From: Heterobilharzia americana
Taxonomy: Eukaryota; Platyhelminthes; Trematoda; Strigeidida; Schistosomatidae
Length of the DNA: 64,000 nucleotides
NCBI GenBank assembly: GCA_944470555.2
Contig: CALYCZ020000059.1
Coordinates: 1-64,000 of the forward strand
Reading direction: 5' to 3'
The notes under the pieces were generated by a model, which saw only the letters and a list, made by a program, of their open reading frames with translations, was not told the origin of the DNA and ran no database searches. Each line of letters opens with the position of its first letter. Position 1 is the stretch's first letter. Position numbers and translations under genes: made by a program. Positions 39,501 to 54,469 of the stretch are shown piece after piece.

Positions 39501-42500
39501 ACTCGACTATTCTGGATGATGTTCAAAAATGAAACTTACCTAATCGCTTCTCCGATATCTCTCTTTCGACTTTAGAAAAGTGATATAAGACTACAAACAT
39601 GCAAACCTCTACCTACATCGGTAAATCCCTTTTTTCCTATAAAATATGTCTATACATTTAAGATGATCCACTATTATTATTACTTGTCTCAAATTCTCTC
39701 TCCTGCTTGCAAACGTTATTACCTATACACTGAACCAGACCCATTTTTACCGATAAAGGTTCAGATGGTTGGTAATCCAAGGAGCGTTTTGAATGATAAG
39801 TTTTCTCATAAGAACTATTTTCTGAACTTCCATTGCTAAACGGTAGATCGCACTTAATTAAGGCTTATTGGCTGAGTCTCGTTCGAATCAGACTAAGGAG
39901 AGTCGAATAGATGAGATGGCAGATGTCGCAAAAGTAAGCTTACTTTAAACCATTCTGACTCAGAAACTAGCTTGATCATTTGTATGTCATTAGATGTATC
40001 ACCAAGTGTAGGAGATAAAGAATTACCTTTGTAACATGGATGTCGCCCAACAGCATCAAGATATGATTAAGATTTGGCATAACAATGATTAGCATTGGTG
40101 TATCCACCAGTCAGTTTCCAGTATTCAACAGTCTCAACAATTGTTCCGAACGAAATAATGAAGCCTTGTAAAACGTTATCAAGTTTGCTTAAACGAGGAT
40201 GGAATGTAGGCTAATTTCAAGTTATAACAGTGGAAATTCCACAATGGTGCTCAAAGTTTAACAGTTTTATAAATCTCTGTACATTTTTCTTAAATTATGT
40301 CAGATTACACGTCACATCGCATCACATCTGTACACTACCAAAGATTCATCTGTTGTAGGCTCATGCTGGGATTTATGCTACCAAGTTGGTTTCTGTCAAT
40401 GTGGATGAGTAATACTGCCACTACAGCCATGATGATCACAATTGTGGACTCACTGCTCTCTGACTTTCTCAAAATGGGTAATCAAGACTTTCAGTTAACC
40501 TTGTATCTATCAAGTTTGCTATTTGTGATATTATTACCAACATACTCAGGTTTCCACATTGTTGAGATTATTTAAACTTTTAAAAGCAACAGAGGCTAGT
40601 TTTGTAGAAAACTTAGCATTATGTAGGCTGTAAGCCAAGAACTGTTCATCTTGCAAAAGTAGTGGAGTATTATAGTAAGAAGACTGATGATGAATAGCGA
40701 AATTCGTTGAACTGGAGATGCACAGACAGTTGTGTTCAAAGAGAACGATGTTAGTTCTGGCATTTTACAGCACATTTGCTGAATTCATAGAATGTAGTGA
40801 CAAGGTCCGTGAATTCATTTCCACTTTGTTGCGTAGCTTCTGGCATATATCAGATGGAAGCAACACTCCTTTCTTCGAATAAACTTTAACTGTTCTCCAC
40901 CTAACCATGCACAGTAATTTACTGAGTAAGCATCGTGACCGCTCATGTAGGACTGTAAACCATATCAATAAATAAAATTCCGTTGGTCAGACTAAATTAT
41001 AAATGAATTCAGCATTAGATTTTGCACTGCATGAACATGATGTCTTGGCTTACATTATAATTTCTAGGGTTTTGGAAGCTTGCTCATGTCTTTTAGCCAG
41101 TCACTCCTCATGGCAATTCGATGCGTTGTAAAACTAGGAACTCTGAATACGCAACGGCGAACTAGGTGTACTTTGCAAAAGTGAGACTTGTGCCCAATCG
41201 GAAATGGATTCCTGTGTAACTGTTTAGTATGCGGAAAATCCATACAGTGGGAGTTAAGACCGGACTACTACTTATCCTTGATGAAGATTCTTGTCTACTT
41301 GTTATCACCATGATTCAAAACTTCTAGGTTACCATCATTTCTGTACACAAGGTAGTTGAAACTGTGAACAGATTCTTGTCACAGTTTTTCACATGAAGGT
41401 ATTGTCAAACACATCAACCTTCAAAATTTGAATACCATAATGTTCATATAAGGCTATCGAAATGCTTACACCTGATGAACAGACCTTATATTAGGAAAAA
41501 ATAGCAGATTGTTACTTATCTTACTCAGCATGCAAAGAACAAAAAATAGTTATTTGAAGCTACATCTGGACCGTCGTCAAGCCAGTTGTTGGTAGTCATT
41601 AACAGTATGTGTCTTCAAAACAATATAAAGAAAAACTGAAAGCTATGGAGTTTTTTTGCACAGAATTCATTTTAGCTAACATTGGTAGGGTACCACATTG
41701 ACATGAATCAGAGATAAAGTATTCTGGAGGCTGCCACAAAAGCCAGCGTTTAATGCTGCTTTGTTTTCTCAAATATCTAGTGAGAGAGGGAGGGTCTGTA
41801 GTCGAAATTCCTGATAAAGGTGTGCTGTCAAGTTAAATGTCACTATATAATGCTTCAGGTTAAGAAGCAGACGTCAGATAAGCATGCATTTAGTAGTTAC
41901 CATGACATTCAATTTTTCATTTGAACTATTATCTTTACAAAGTAGCTTGAAATTTACTCATCATCTTTGATTTACTGATCTTTACAGAGGACGAAGAAGA
42001 TGAGGACAGTAGTAGTGGGTAAGTTATCGGAAAGATTTACATCTTGTGTTCTTATTACATTTCTCAATTTATATTGAAGAAGTCTTTATCATCACTAAAT
42101 ACATATATTAATTGCCGAATTCCCTGGTTTACAATATCTCAGAAGAAATCGTTTCCAGTTTTTTTCGCCTCTAGCCGGTGACACAGCAAAGTGAATGAGC
42201 ATTGTTAATTATATTTTAAGGTGTAAATTTTGGATACAACAGTGGGGTGTGATGTTTAGGAATAAACTACCTAATCGAGGGGACAACATTATTTAAGTAG
42301 GGCATATTTCTTTTAGTTTATTTGGTGGTTCCTAATTGCCTCACGTGAAGGTCAAAGGTTAAACACCATCAAAAATACGGCATACATTGCCTATCCACAA
42401 ACCAGTAAAACATTAAAACCATCCCATTTTAATTTTCTCTCTCATCTACAAGTCTGTCTTCAATGATTTTTTGTGGGTAAGAAGTCATCAGAATCACAGT

Positions 42501-45500
42501 CATACGCCGCCGGTGTCCTTACATACTTCATTAAGGTTACTTTTAAATTATGATGAAACATGGAAAACACTTTTATGACTTATATCATTATTACATACCA
42601 GAGAAGGATTACAATCCAAAGGAGTAAAACTTTTCATTTAATGAAACCATTTAGAGAAGTTGTAGAGTAGTATTTTACAATAAGATGTAAAAGAATAGTT
42701 TGAATTTGTGTTAATGGTATGACATCAGAGAGCAGAATATAAAAATGACAGTGTATAAAACCTCACGCTTAAAAGTCTATCAGGTGATGAAAGCGCGGAA
42801 TGTAAGAAAGTACGAATAATCTACTGATGTTTGTACTTTATCGGTGATTGTCATTTTGGACTAGAAGAACTGGTCTTCAGTAGAATAAGGGCTCCAACTT
42901 GGATACCTATATGTAGCTTGAAGATTGATTGTGAAATCATTTGACTGAGGATGGCTAACCGTGGTAAACAAGGAGCGCGTTCCGTCCTATTTAGGACTAG
43001 TCGGCTACATGCACCTACATCCAGGTAAGTAATGGCATTACCACTAAAGCTTGAACCTACCATCTATCGCTTCAGTTGCCAAAACATTATCCACTAACCT
43101 ACTAAGTCAGCACAGCCATATCTTGTATAATGTAGAGCACTAAGTAGGAAAACATATGTTACAATAGATAACAGGTAATTTTCATTCCACAAGAGGTGGC
43201 AGTCATAACTTTATGATCCTGAAGAATAATGGGGATGCTAACAGAGATAGTTGGGGGGAGAGGTTAGAATGCTTTCAATGACTTCAATGCAAGTTCTTGC
43301 GACTGTGAAGTTCCACATAGGAGGAAATCAGCGTCCTGGACTCCGCTGCTAGCGAGAACCGATGAAAAGTGTTAATTGCTTCTGAAGAAGCATATTACGT
43401 GAAAGCGTCTACTTGACTGATGATAAGAAGTTAAAGGAAGGTACACGGCCAATTAGGAAAGAAATATTAGTAAGTTAATAATAATTCAATTAGCAAAGTA
43501 AGACGGTGATTTAGAAAAACGGACCATCAGACACTGCTTCTGTTAGATGGTATGAGTCCATTGACTTTAGTTCCGTGTTTATCACTGCTCATTAAAAAGT
43601 TGCATCAGCGACTTTTGGAGAAATTATACACACTCAGAGGCTTGAAACTTCGTCAGCCAGTGCTACGTTTGTAGAACTCATCGCTAAACTATTCATACTG
43701 AAATAAAGTGATTGATAACGGGAGGGTAACCTGTTTTCGCGTTGTCCATTCCTAAATGCTGTTTCTCCTCCACTCTTATTCATGATTGAATTGATGAGTG
43801 GCAACTACTGTTGACGTGTATAGTCTGTAAAATCACTTGATCTTTTTTGTTGGTTGCAGAATATAACCTGAATCGCAGTACTGAAATATCTTCTAAAAAA
43901 TATAGTTGATCTACTCCTAAAAACCTCCACTGCCGTCTCATATTTGACTACAATTAGGGTATTTTAGGGTATTTTTCAGGAATTGAACGAGGTTATTTTT
44001 TTGCAGAAGATTTTGATTTCAAATTGTATTGAAAAATCCACCGGAGTGACCATTTTGGATGAGTACTTTGTGAGTCTTTATAGTCCATTATTATTCGTGT
44101 CTTCTATGCACATCATTGTGATTCCCGAAGAAAATGAATGGAATAAAAATTGTTTTTCTAACCACCATCGACCAACTTTAGCAATGAACAGTATTTCTCT
44201 CCATGTTATTTTCCCATCAGTCAATCTCTGAAAGGAGCAATTTTATCTTTTATTCAACATAACACACCGAAACTGAAACTTGCTGTTCTTCTGAGAATCG
44301 ATTGCCAGCTTGACTTGCTGATGACGATAACTAATGTTTTAGGTATGTTCCATGGATGGTAAATCTATCACTCATGTATCCGCTATCCGGTTGATACTAT
44401 TTAATCACGAAAGCGTTACCGTCTGATAGTGGCGGACCAAGAGGTGGTTACTGGTCCTTTGCTTTGTCCGTAAAACTTACTCTTACGTAGAGATTGAACG
44501 TTGGCAGTACAAAGCATAGGCATTTCTTTGAAATTATGTTTTGAATAACTATATCAAATGTATTACATTTAATATCGCATGGGAAGTAGATAGATTATCT
44601 AAGCGGTAAATTGATAAGAGTGACATAACTTCTAGAGACACCATCCAGTTACCAGACATACTGACGTCCTGTATTGCAGTTTTAGAAGTCCACAAAGGTA
44701 CAGCATTACAGAACTATATAGACATAGAAATCCAAAAATTGAGTAACTTTCTGTCTGGTTATTTCGATCCTATGTTTGAGTGCATGTTGTGTTTCCAACT
44801 TTTTCGTCTTCCGATTTAATGGACTATGGTCTTACGAAGTAGTTCAATCAACCCATTAGGACTGTGTCAAAGTCCTTACAAGGATAAGTGAAAAGCACGT
44901 CTTTATTTTTCGAACGATTGTCTTTAACGTTTTTCTCATATTCAATTTATTAATAATGTTGTTGGCAGAAATTCATGATGGCTGGTTTAAGCTGTTCGAA
45001 TTTCCTGTTTGAAAATGAAGGAGGATCCTTCCTCTGATTACTAACAGACAGAAAGATAGATGAAACTAACGTCAAACCTGGCATACAGGTGCAGCGGCTC
45101 ATGCTGCCACACTTTAAAGCAGTATTCAAAGAACCAGTGGATAGCAAAGACTTATATCAAAGTAGGCAAAGTTGGATGGAAGAATAAACGATTTGAAGTT
45201 AACAACTAGTGAAAATATTCAAGGTGTGGAATACGTCGAGTGAATACATCTGCGCTATTGTGACCAGTTTTCAGCCATGTCACCAAAAGTTGCAGCCACT
45301 GATTCCCAGGCGGTCTACATTTCCTCACATGACTCAGACCAACAGTCAGAGGATTCATCAACTGGTGTCACTTCTTCGTCTAACCGTCCTAATCCAGCTT
45401 CTTCTAATATGGCACTTTGAGGTAAGCGGTAGCTCGGCATGCGCAGTACATGTCAAAGCCACCTCAGTCGACAAAGTTTCACAACCTCATCGATGGACTT

Positions 45501-48500
45501 CCCTATCTTGCCAAGTAATTTTCATTTGACCTCAACATTCTTCACATGGTGATCCCACTAAACGCTAACAATATTGCGGAGACACCTATGATCAAAACCT
45601 TGTAATCGCTTCATGTATTCTACTTTGAACGGTCCTGTCACAGGAGTATAATGAGACAGAATGAACTGCAGCATAGTATACTAGTCCCTTGAGGATAGTT
45701 AGATATCTTGCCAGTCGGCGCCAAAGATAATGCATGTTGACAAGTGCCAAACGGGCTTTCTGCATCCTGGCTGAGAGTACGTTTTAGTAACCAGGCTGTT
45801 CGAACTACTGCAACTTCTCAAGTGCAGTGGTTAACACATTCCACTACTTCACTCCTATATCCGTAAACTGAAAGTAGTTGCAGATCAGTCCTCGACCATA
45901 ATCTTACATTAGATAGGTACGAAATACATGCTAAACATACTGAGGTTTCTGCACAACGCGTTCAGAAAACACTACGTTTTGCCAGCTTTATCTTGATTAT
46001 CAAAGCATTATAAACTGATTCGGGTAGTAAGTTGATGAATATTTGGAGGAAATCAAAGAATTTTGAACTCAGAGACAGTACTTCATGCTTCAGTGAAGAA
46101 TATTGATGTACAGGAGTAATTGAATGCATTGACTATTACCCTGTATAGTTGAACAGGGTAAACTTTCCGGCTTTCTTAATGTTAACAAACCACAGCTGAA
46201 GTAATTTTTAGAAGCTAAAGCTCAAACATTCATGTTACTTTGTAATACTAGAGATTTTATTTGTATATAAATGGTGACTGAACTTGGAAGGGTTTTTTAA
46301 AAACTTCAGGCACAGTTTTCTACTTGTAAGATTCACCTGCTGGTACAAACCCAAGGGTATTCACGAAGCGACATGGATTTCACCAGACACCAGGACACAC
46401 TAAAAATAGGATCGAATTCATCCCAATCTCAAGAAAGTAAAGATGCAGTCTACTGGACACAAGATCAACAAATAGAGCAGATGTAGTTTCAGACCATTAT
46501 CTAATGCAAAGAAACTTCCAAATCAAGTTGAAAGCCTTGAAAGAAGTTGGTGATAATAGACCACAGTTCCACCCCCAGAAACTGAAAGGCAAAAATACAA
46601 AGGAAATCTTCACGTCAGCCATTAGAACAAAATGGGAGACATTAAGCAACATATCTAAAGGATCGGAAGTGGAACAACACTGAAGCTCTTTGAAAGGGAT
46701 GTGGAAAGAAACCTGCATAACCGTGTTCGGGAAGAAATCAAAGCAAGAGGAGGAATGAATATCTACGGATACACAGAGACTGATGAAGGAGAGCGAGATG
46801 GTGAAGTAGTAGATGAACCAGTAAAAGGATGAAAAACAAGAAGACGAAATGAGTACAACCTACAAAACACTGGACAAATAAGTGTAGACAAGTGGACGGA
46901 AGGACAAAAGACACTACTACGACACACTTGCAAGTGAAGCAAAGCAGGCTGCGCGAAAGACAGACCTGAAAACATTACATCAAATAACCAGCAAACTATA
47001 AAAAATATAACAACAAAAAAGAAAACAGTGACAGATACTCAAAGAAAAGCATTTGATAACAAAGAATGGAAAGGAAGAAAACGATGCTACGAACTGTACA
47101 AAAACTAAAATCAACACCAACGAAAACTCATCCAGCAATAACAACAACAGATGAGCCACACAAATATCCATGAACACAAACCGTCCGACAAAAGCAGAAG
47201 TGATGCCTGAACGCCATAAGGTCGCTGAAATCCGGAAAAGCAACAGGACCAGATGGAATTCAACCAGAAGCACTGAAAACCGACACAGAAACAACAGCGG
47301 ACATGCTCACACCACTACTGCAGAAAGTTTGCAAGAAGGGAAGGAAAGGTGCCTGCCGATTGGAAGATAGGCTATCACCTTGTCGAAATCCCAAAGAAGG
47401 GAGATGTAAGCTGAGCAAGAACTGGTGCGGAATCATGCTCCTATCCCTTTCCACCCCAAGCAAAATATTATGCCGCAGCATCCTGGAGAGACTAGAAGAT
47501 GCGCTGGATTCAAAATTACAACAGGAACAGGATGGCTGGCTACCTGGCTGGCTGCTGACTGACTGACTGACTGGCCAGCTTCAGGAAACACAAATCATGT
47601 GCACATCAAATTGTACCGACACTCTACGCAGCACCTCATCATAGAACAGAGCAGAGAATGGCAGTCAACTCTCTACCTCAACTTTATCGACTTTGAAAAA
47701 GGCCTTCGACAGCGTCGACCTCGAAGTCATTTGGCAGGCAGCTGCTTCAGCACTATGGAGTGCCACTGGTCTTTATCAACCTCGGTCAACACACATATGA
47801 CGAATCTACACACCAAGTGATTCACAAGTGAAAGCACAGCGACGCCTTTGAAGTGAAGACAGGGGACAGGAGTAGTACAAGGTTGCGGCCTACTACCACT
47901 GATCATCTACCCGATTGTGGTCGACTCGACTGGATCATGCAACAGATAATTGTGAGGAGTGAGATGATGGGCATACTCTGGTTGAACCGGTGAAAAGACT
48001 CCAGAAGAAGATTTGGATATCGCAGCCGATGGTGATTTGTCTCTAAGTCTAATATCGAACAAAATCAAGGATCTAGAAGCGAAGACCAATAAGTTGGCAG
48101 AAGAGGGGAGGCAGGACAGCGAGGGAAGACGGGACTTCAAGTGGATGTAGAGAAGACAGAGGTGATGAAGATTCCCAACCAACAACAACAAGCACCAACC
48201 AACATCAACGGGAGAAATCCTAAGCAAGTTGTCTCCTTGACACACCTTCCTAGGCAGCATCGTTCCAACTACAGGGGGTGGAACGGATAGGGACGTCAAA
48301 GCCAGGATTGGAAAGCAAGACAGGTCTTCATCAACCTGAAACCAGTGTGGAGATCTACTGCACTCCTTTCAGCATAAAGCATGAACAAGATCCGGATTTT
48401 CAATACCAACTTCAAGTCAGTAGTTCTATGTGATGGTTCAGAGACTTGGCGCGTCACGGAGAGCATTCCCAACAACCTGGAGACATTCATCAACAGCTGC

Positions 48501-50696
48501 CGCCAACGCTCACTCAATATTGAGGGTCAGATGGCCAGAATAACGAGAATAAGCAACAAGGAACTGTGGCTGGCAACGAACCAACCAAGAACCTATTGTC
48601 GAGCAAATATACAGAAGAAAGTTGAGATGTATTGGATTGGGCATTCACTGAGAAGACCATTCAGAGACATCACGTCCCAAGTCCTCGAGTGGAATCCGAA
48701 GGGGAAACGACGAGATGGGCGTGTGAGGGTGACATGGAGGAGATGGTGTGAGGAAGAGATGAAAGCTTGTGGGCAGTTGTGGTGCCAGGTTGACGAGACT
48801 GTAGAGAACGGAGTGAAATGGAGACGTGTAACTGAAGCCCATTGTTCCACTGGGAACCCAAGAAGCATTTAATTATTGTAATTATTTTTTTCTAATTCTT
48901 TGAGGTTCATGCCAATGTACTAATGTGGTTATTTGAGTTTAATTACCACAAAATAAGTGCCGTCTTATGAGATTTTTATGTCAGAAATTGTGACTGGATG
49001 CTAAGTAATTATAAAAATATGGAGAGGCATATATGTTATGCTAAATAAGGTATCCTATGAGTTTGTAAAAGTTATCCACATTTTCATTTGCGATTTTTAA
49101 ATTCTTTATATATGACAATTCTCCAAAAGCAACGTAGTTTTCAGCCGCAGGTCGTATTCAGAAATTGGAGTTTCTGAATGTCTTTACAACACAGTGAAAG
49201 GGGTAAAATATATTTTTGTAAAATTGTTGAATCATAATATCAGTTCACAGTTTATAAAAACCACGCAGTTGGTAGACTGAATTAGAAAAGGATTCTATAA
49301 ATGATGGAGTAATTCTTTTGCAGCAGTGTTTTTAGGCCAGTTTAAAAAGTTTGGGGCAATTATTGGAGTAAAAGTTAAGTCCCTAGGCACGGTACGACTA
49401 CACATCAAATTTATTTATTTCACATAAGACAGCTGTGGGCTGTTGACGTTCTGAGCACCATTTTCATAAAGATTCAGTTTTATTTACTGGATGATGTTTT
49501 GAGCATATTTAATAGCTCATGACTGTATCACAGCGATCACGCAACATTCTCTCTTACCAAATATATCTTCGTTATTTTCCATTTTCTGATTTTATGTTGT
49601 TTTTAATGTTCTAAATAACTGAAATCTGATGAATGCATACAGGAAATATTTTTTTCATTCAAACTGACGTCGCAAATGAAGACAGTCATATATACTGTTT
49701 TTTTTATCCATACATTTGCTGCTGCTACATTTCACAACTGGAAAGTTAACATATGTATTTCATTACTCAAAAGACTAAATCATTCCTATATATTTTTGCA
49801 TCAAGGTAAAGAATGCAGTCGAATTCTAAATCAAAATAGTGGTGTACTACTCTCCAGGTTTTATAAGATAGTTAGTTCTACTTGATTCAACATGCATGTT
49901 GCAGTAAATTTCGCTATTAAACGTCACGTCAAAGACAGAGTTACCAAATTTTAACATGATTTCAATTATTCATTTGATACCTTCATCTTTTTCTTGAAGC
50001 GATGCACCTGCATTAGATTCTCAGAAAATTTTCGACAGAAATGGACGTCAATTTCAAGCAACAGTTATTCAGTTAGAATACAACGAACAAGAAGAAAGAG
50101 TGACTTCGAAAAAAACCGACTGAAGAGAATAAAAAGAATGAATACTGGCTTTAGTCTTGGCATCGCTTACGCATCTTCAATAGGTGGCATAGTGACGACG
50201 ATTGGAACGCCACCAAACTCTATTCTCCAAGGACAAGTCCTAAGGTAGGGTTTTTATATTGGTACTTATTTTTTCCTGTTTCAATGGTGATATGAGTGAT
50301 TTAATTAGACAACCTGAAAAAAAATACCCCTACATATTCGAGAGTTAGCAGTTATAGGTGATGCAAATACTTTATTGACATTTATAAACGTGAGTAATTA
50401 TTTTTCCAGTGTAAGACAACCCTTGAGAAAAGCATTGGTAAATGTTACACACTTGATAATTAATTTACTCGATTTGCAACTTCAACTTGATTACCAACCA
50501 CTTTTATTCTTGAGATAGAATTACTTAATTCCGAATTTAAATTTACTTTTCTTCTAGCCGTTACGGTCCCTCAACAGGTTTGGATTTCGGCAGATGGATG
50601 GGTTACGCCTTCCCACTTTCAACTTTCATGCTCCTATTCACTTGGTTGTGGTTATGCTTCCTGTTTATTGGTCCAAAGTAAATAATACAAACCTTG

Positions 50697-50774
<78 letters not shown>

Positions 50775-52313
50775 CTTTATTATTATTAGTCCCTTAGGTT
50801 CCTAATGGAACATAGGGCTTCAGTAACACGTCTCCAGTGAAATCTGTTCTCCGAAATCTTTTGAACCTGGCTCCACGACAGCCCATAAGCTCTCATTTCC
50901 TCCTCGTACGATCTCCTCCATGTCACTCTCACCTCGGACGCCCAACTCGTCGCTTCCCATCTGGGTTCCACTCGAGGGCCTGGCACGTGATGTCACCAGT
51001 CGGCCTTCTAAGTGCATGCCCAATCCATCTACACTTCCTTCTACATATTTGTTGAGCGATAGGTTCTTGGTTGGTTCGTCACCAGCCACAGTTCCTTGTT
51101 GCTTATTCTTATTGTTCTGGTCATCTGATCTTCAGTAGCGAGCCAGCATAGGCAGTTGTTGATGAATGTCTGTATGTAGTTTGTTAGAAATGCCTTTCGT
51201 AACGCGCCAAGTCTCTGAACCATACAGAAGCACTGGTTTGACGTTGGTGTTGAAAATCCGGATCTTGTTCATCACGCTTTATGCTGAGTGCAGAAGATCT
51301 CCACACTGGTTTCAGGCTAGTGAACGCCTGTCTTGCTTTTCCGATCCTGACTTTGACATCCTCGTCTGTGCCGCCTGTAGTTGAAGTAGTGCTTCCTAAA
51401 TAGGTGAAGGAGGATACTTACTTTAAGTTTCTCTCGTTGATAGTGATTGGAGTTTGTTGTTGATGCTGTTGTTGGTTGGGTATCTTCATCACTTCTGTCT
51501 TCACTATATTCACTTGAAGTCCTGTCTTCCCTGCCTCGCCTCTTCTGCCAACTTGTTGGTTTTCGCCTGTTTCTAGTTTGTGTGACATCAGACACAAGTC
51601 ATAGGCGAAGTCTAAGTCTCCTAGACTCTTTTTCACGGTCCAGCGTATCCCTCTCTTCTCGCTCCCCACTGTTTGTTGCATGATCCAGTCGACCACAATC
51701 AGGAATATCATGGTGGATAGTAGACAGCCTTGTTTCACTCCTGTCTTCACTTCACTTCAAAGGCGTCACTGAGCTTCCCACTGTGAATTAATTGGCATGT
51801 GGCATCTTCATATAGTTGTTGAATGAGGCTGATGAAGGTTTGTGGTATTCAATGGTATTAAAGCAGTTTCCGAATCACTTCGATGTCGACGCTGTCAAAG
51901 GCCCTTTCGAAGTCGATAAAGTTGAGGTGTAGAGTTGACTACCATTCTATACTCTGTTCTATGATGATGCGAAACGTTGCAATTTGGTCCGCAAATGGTT
52001 TGTACTTCCTGAATCCAGCCAGCCAACCCGTTGCGGTCGTAGTCTTGAATCCAGTGCATCCTTTAATCTCTCCAAGATGATGCGGCTTAATATTTTGCTT
52101 CCTCTGGGTGGACAGGAGAGTGATTCCGTGCCAGCTCTTGCAAACACTGAGGTCCCCCTTCTTCGGGAGTTTGACAAGGTACACCTTCTTCCAATCAACC
52201 GGCAGGTACCTTCCCTTCCTCCCACACCTTCTGCAATAGTGGTGTATGCCACTATAATTAGAATAAAATTACTTTTAGGAATAATCATGAACAAAATATG
52301 CTGACAGCCTAGG

Positions 52314-52383
<70 letters not shown>

Positions 52384-52574
52384 GATCACTTCACGTTAAC
52401 ATACGAATAACAGCCGTACAGAAATTCATGTGATAATTACTCACAACTTATTTAGCCAAATTATTAACCACACAGGACAATAAAAATATGTTCAGTCAGG
52501 TAGTTACCTAAGCACCGAAATGTGCAAAAATATCAGCGATTTAAACCAAAAATGTAAGCCAAGAAACATCTCTC

Positions 52575-52640
<66 letters not shown>

Positions 52641-54418
52641 AATGATTTGTCCCTCGTGTTCCTACACGTCTAAATTTCACTCCGTTCTCTACAGTCTCGT
52701 CAACCTGGCACCACAACTGCCCACAAGCTTTCATCTCTTCCTCACACCATCTCCTCCATGTCACCCTCACACGCCCATCTCGTCGTTTCCCCTTCGGATT
52801 CCACTCGAGGACTTGGGACGTGATGTCTCTGAATGGTCTTCTCAGTGAATGCCCAATCCAATACATCTCAACTTTCTTCTGTATATTTGCTCGACAATAG
52901 GTTCTTGGTTGGTTCGTTGCCAGCCACAGTTCCTTGTTGCTTATTCTCGTTATTCTGGCCATCTGACCCTCAATATTGAGTGAGCGTTGGCGGCAGCTGT
53001 TGATGAATGTCTCCAGGTTGTTGGGAATGCTCTCCGTGACGCGCCAAGTCTCTGAACCATCACATAGAACTACTGACTTGAAGTTGGTATTGAAAATCCG
53101 GATCTTGTTCATGCTTTATGCTGAAAGGAGTGCAGTAGATCTCCACACTGGTTTCAGGTTGATGAAGACCTGTCTTGCTTTCCAATCCTGGCTTTGACGT
53201 CCCTATCCGTTCCACCCCCTGTAGTTGGAACGATGCTGCCTAGGAAGGTGTGTCAAGGAGACAACTTGCTTAGGATTTCTCCCGTTGATGTTGGTTGGTG
53301 CTTGTTGTTGTTGGTTGGGAATCTTCATCACCTCTGTCTTCTCTACATCCACTTGAAGTCCCGTCTTCCCTCGCTGTCCTGCCTCCCCTCTTCTGCCAAC
53401 TTATTGGTCTTCGCTTCTAGATCCTTGATTTTGTTCGATATTAGACTTAGAGACAAATCACCATCGGCTGCGATATCCAAATCTTCTTCTGGAGTCTTTT
53501 CACCGGTTCAACCAGAGTATGCCCATCATCTCACTCCTCACAATTATCTGTTGCATGATCCAGTCGAGTCGACCACAATCGGGTAGATGATCAGTGGTAG
53601 TAGGCCGCAACCTTGTACTACTCCTGTCCCCTGTCTTCACTTCAAAGGCGTCGCTGTGCTTTCACTTGTGAATCACTTGGTGTGTAGATTCGTCATATGT
53701 GTGTTGACCGAGGTTGATAAAGACCAGTGGCACTCCATAGTGCTGAAGCAGCTGCCTGCCAAATGACTTCGAGGTCGACGCTGTCGAAGGCCTTTTTCAA
53801 AGTCGATAAAGTTGAGGTAGAGAGTTGACTGCCATTCTCTGCTCTGTTCTATGATGAGGTGCTGCGTAGAGTGTCGGTACAATTTGATGTGCACATGATT
53901 TGTGTTTCCTGAAGCTGGCCAGTCAGTCAGTCAGTCAGCCAGCCAGCCAGGTAGCCAGCCATCCTGTTCCTGTTGTAATTTTGAATCCAGCGCATCTTCT
54001 AGTCTCTCCAGGATGCTGCGGCATAATATTTTGCTTGGGGTGGAAAGGGATAGGAGCATGATTCCGCACCAGTTCTTGCTCAGCTTACATCTCCCTTCTT
54101 TGGGATTTCGACAAGGTGATAGCCTATCTTCCAATCGGCAGGCACCTTTCCTTCCCTTCTTGCAAACTTTCTGCAGTAGTGGTGTGAGCATGTCCGCTGT
54201 TGTTTCTGTGTCGGTTTTCAGTGCTTCTGGTTGAATTCCATCTGGTCCTGTTGCTTTTCCGGATTTCAGCGACCTTATGGCGTTCAGGCATCACTTCTGC
54301 TTTTGTCGGACGGTTTGTGTTCATGGATATTTTTGTAGCTGATCTGTTGGTGTTTTTCCCGGACCATTTGCCGTTGCTTGTTTTATTCGATTTCTTTTTT
54401 GCTATGGTTATCGCTTGA

Positions 54419-54469
<51 letters not shown>

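Larger units (their letters stand above)
42019..50016 (+). other. SLC13 intron 5 (8.0 kb)
   Basis: Holds SINE remnant d, a small serine-rich frame at 45277, RTE copy 6, and a short dispersed repeat near 49470. The rest is AT-rich with no other supported feature. 45.2-45.9 kb is somewhat GC-richer and may be an old repeat I cannot name. Confidence 0.7.

Noticed and set aside
50594..50797. Frames with (YI)n or (IY)n runs at 50.6, 52.6, 54.1-54.5 and 55.0 kb
   Set aside because: They are translations of (TA)n microsatellites.
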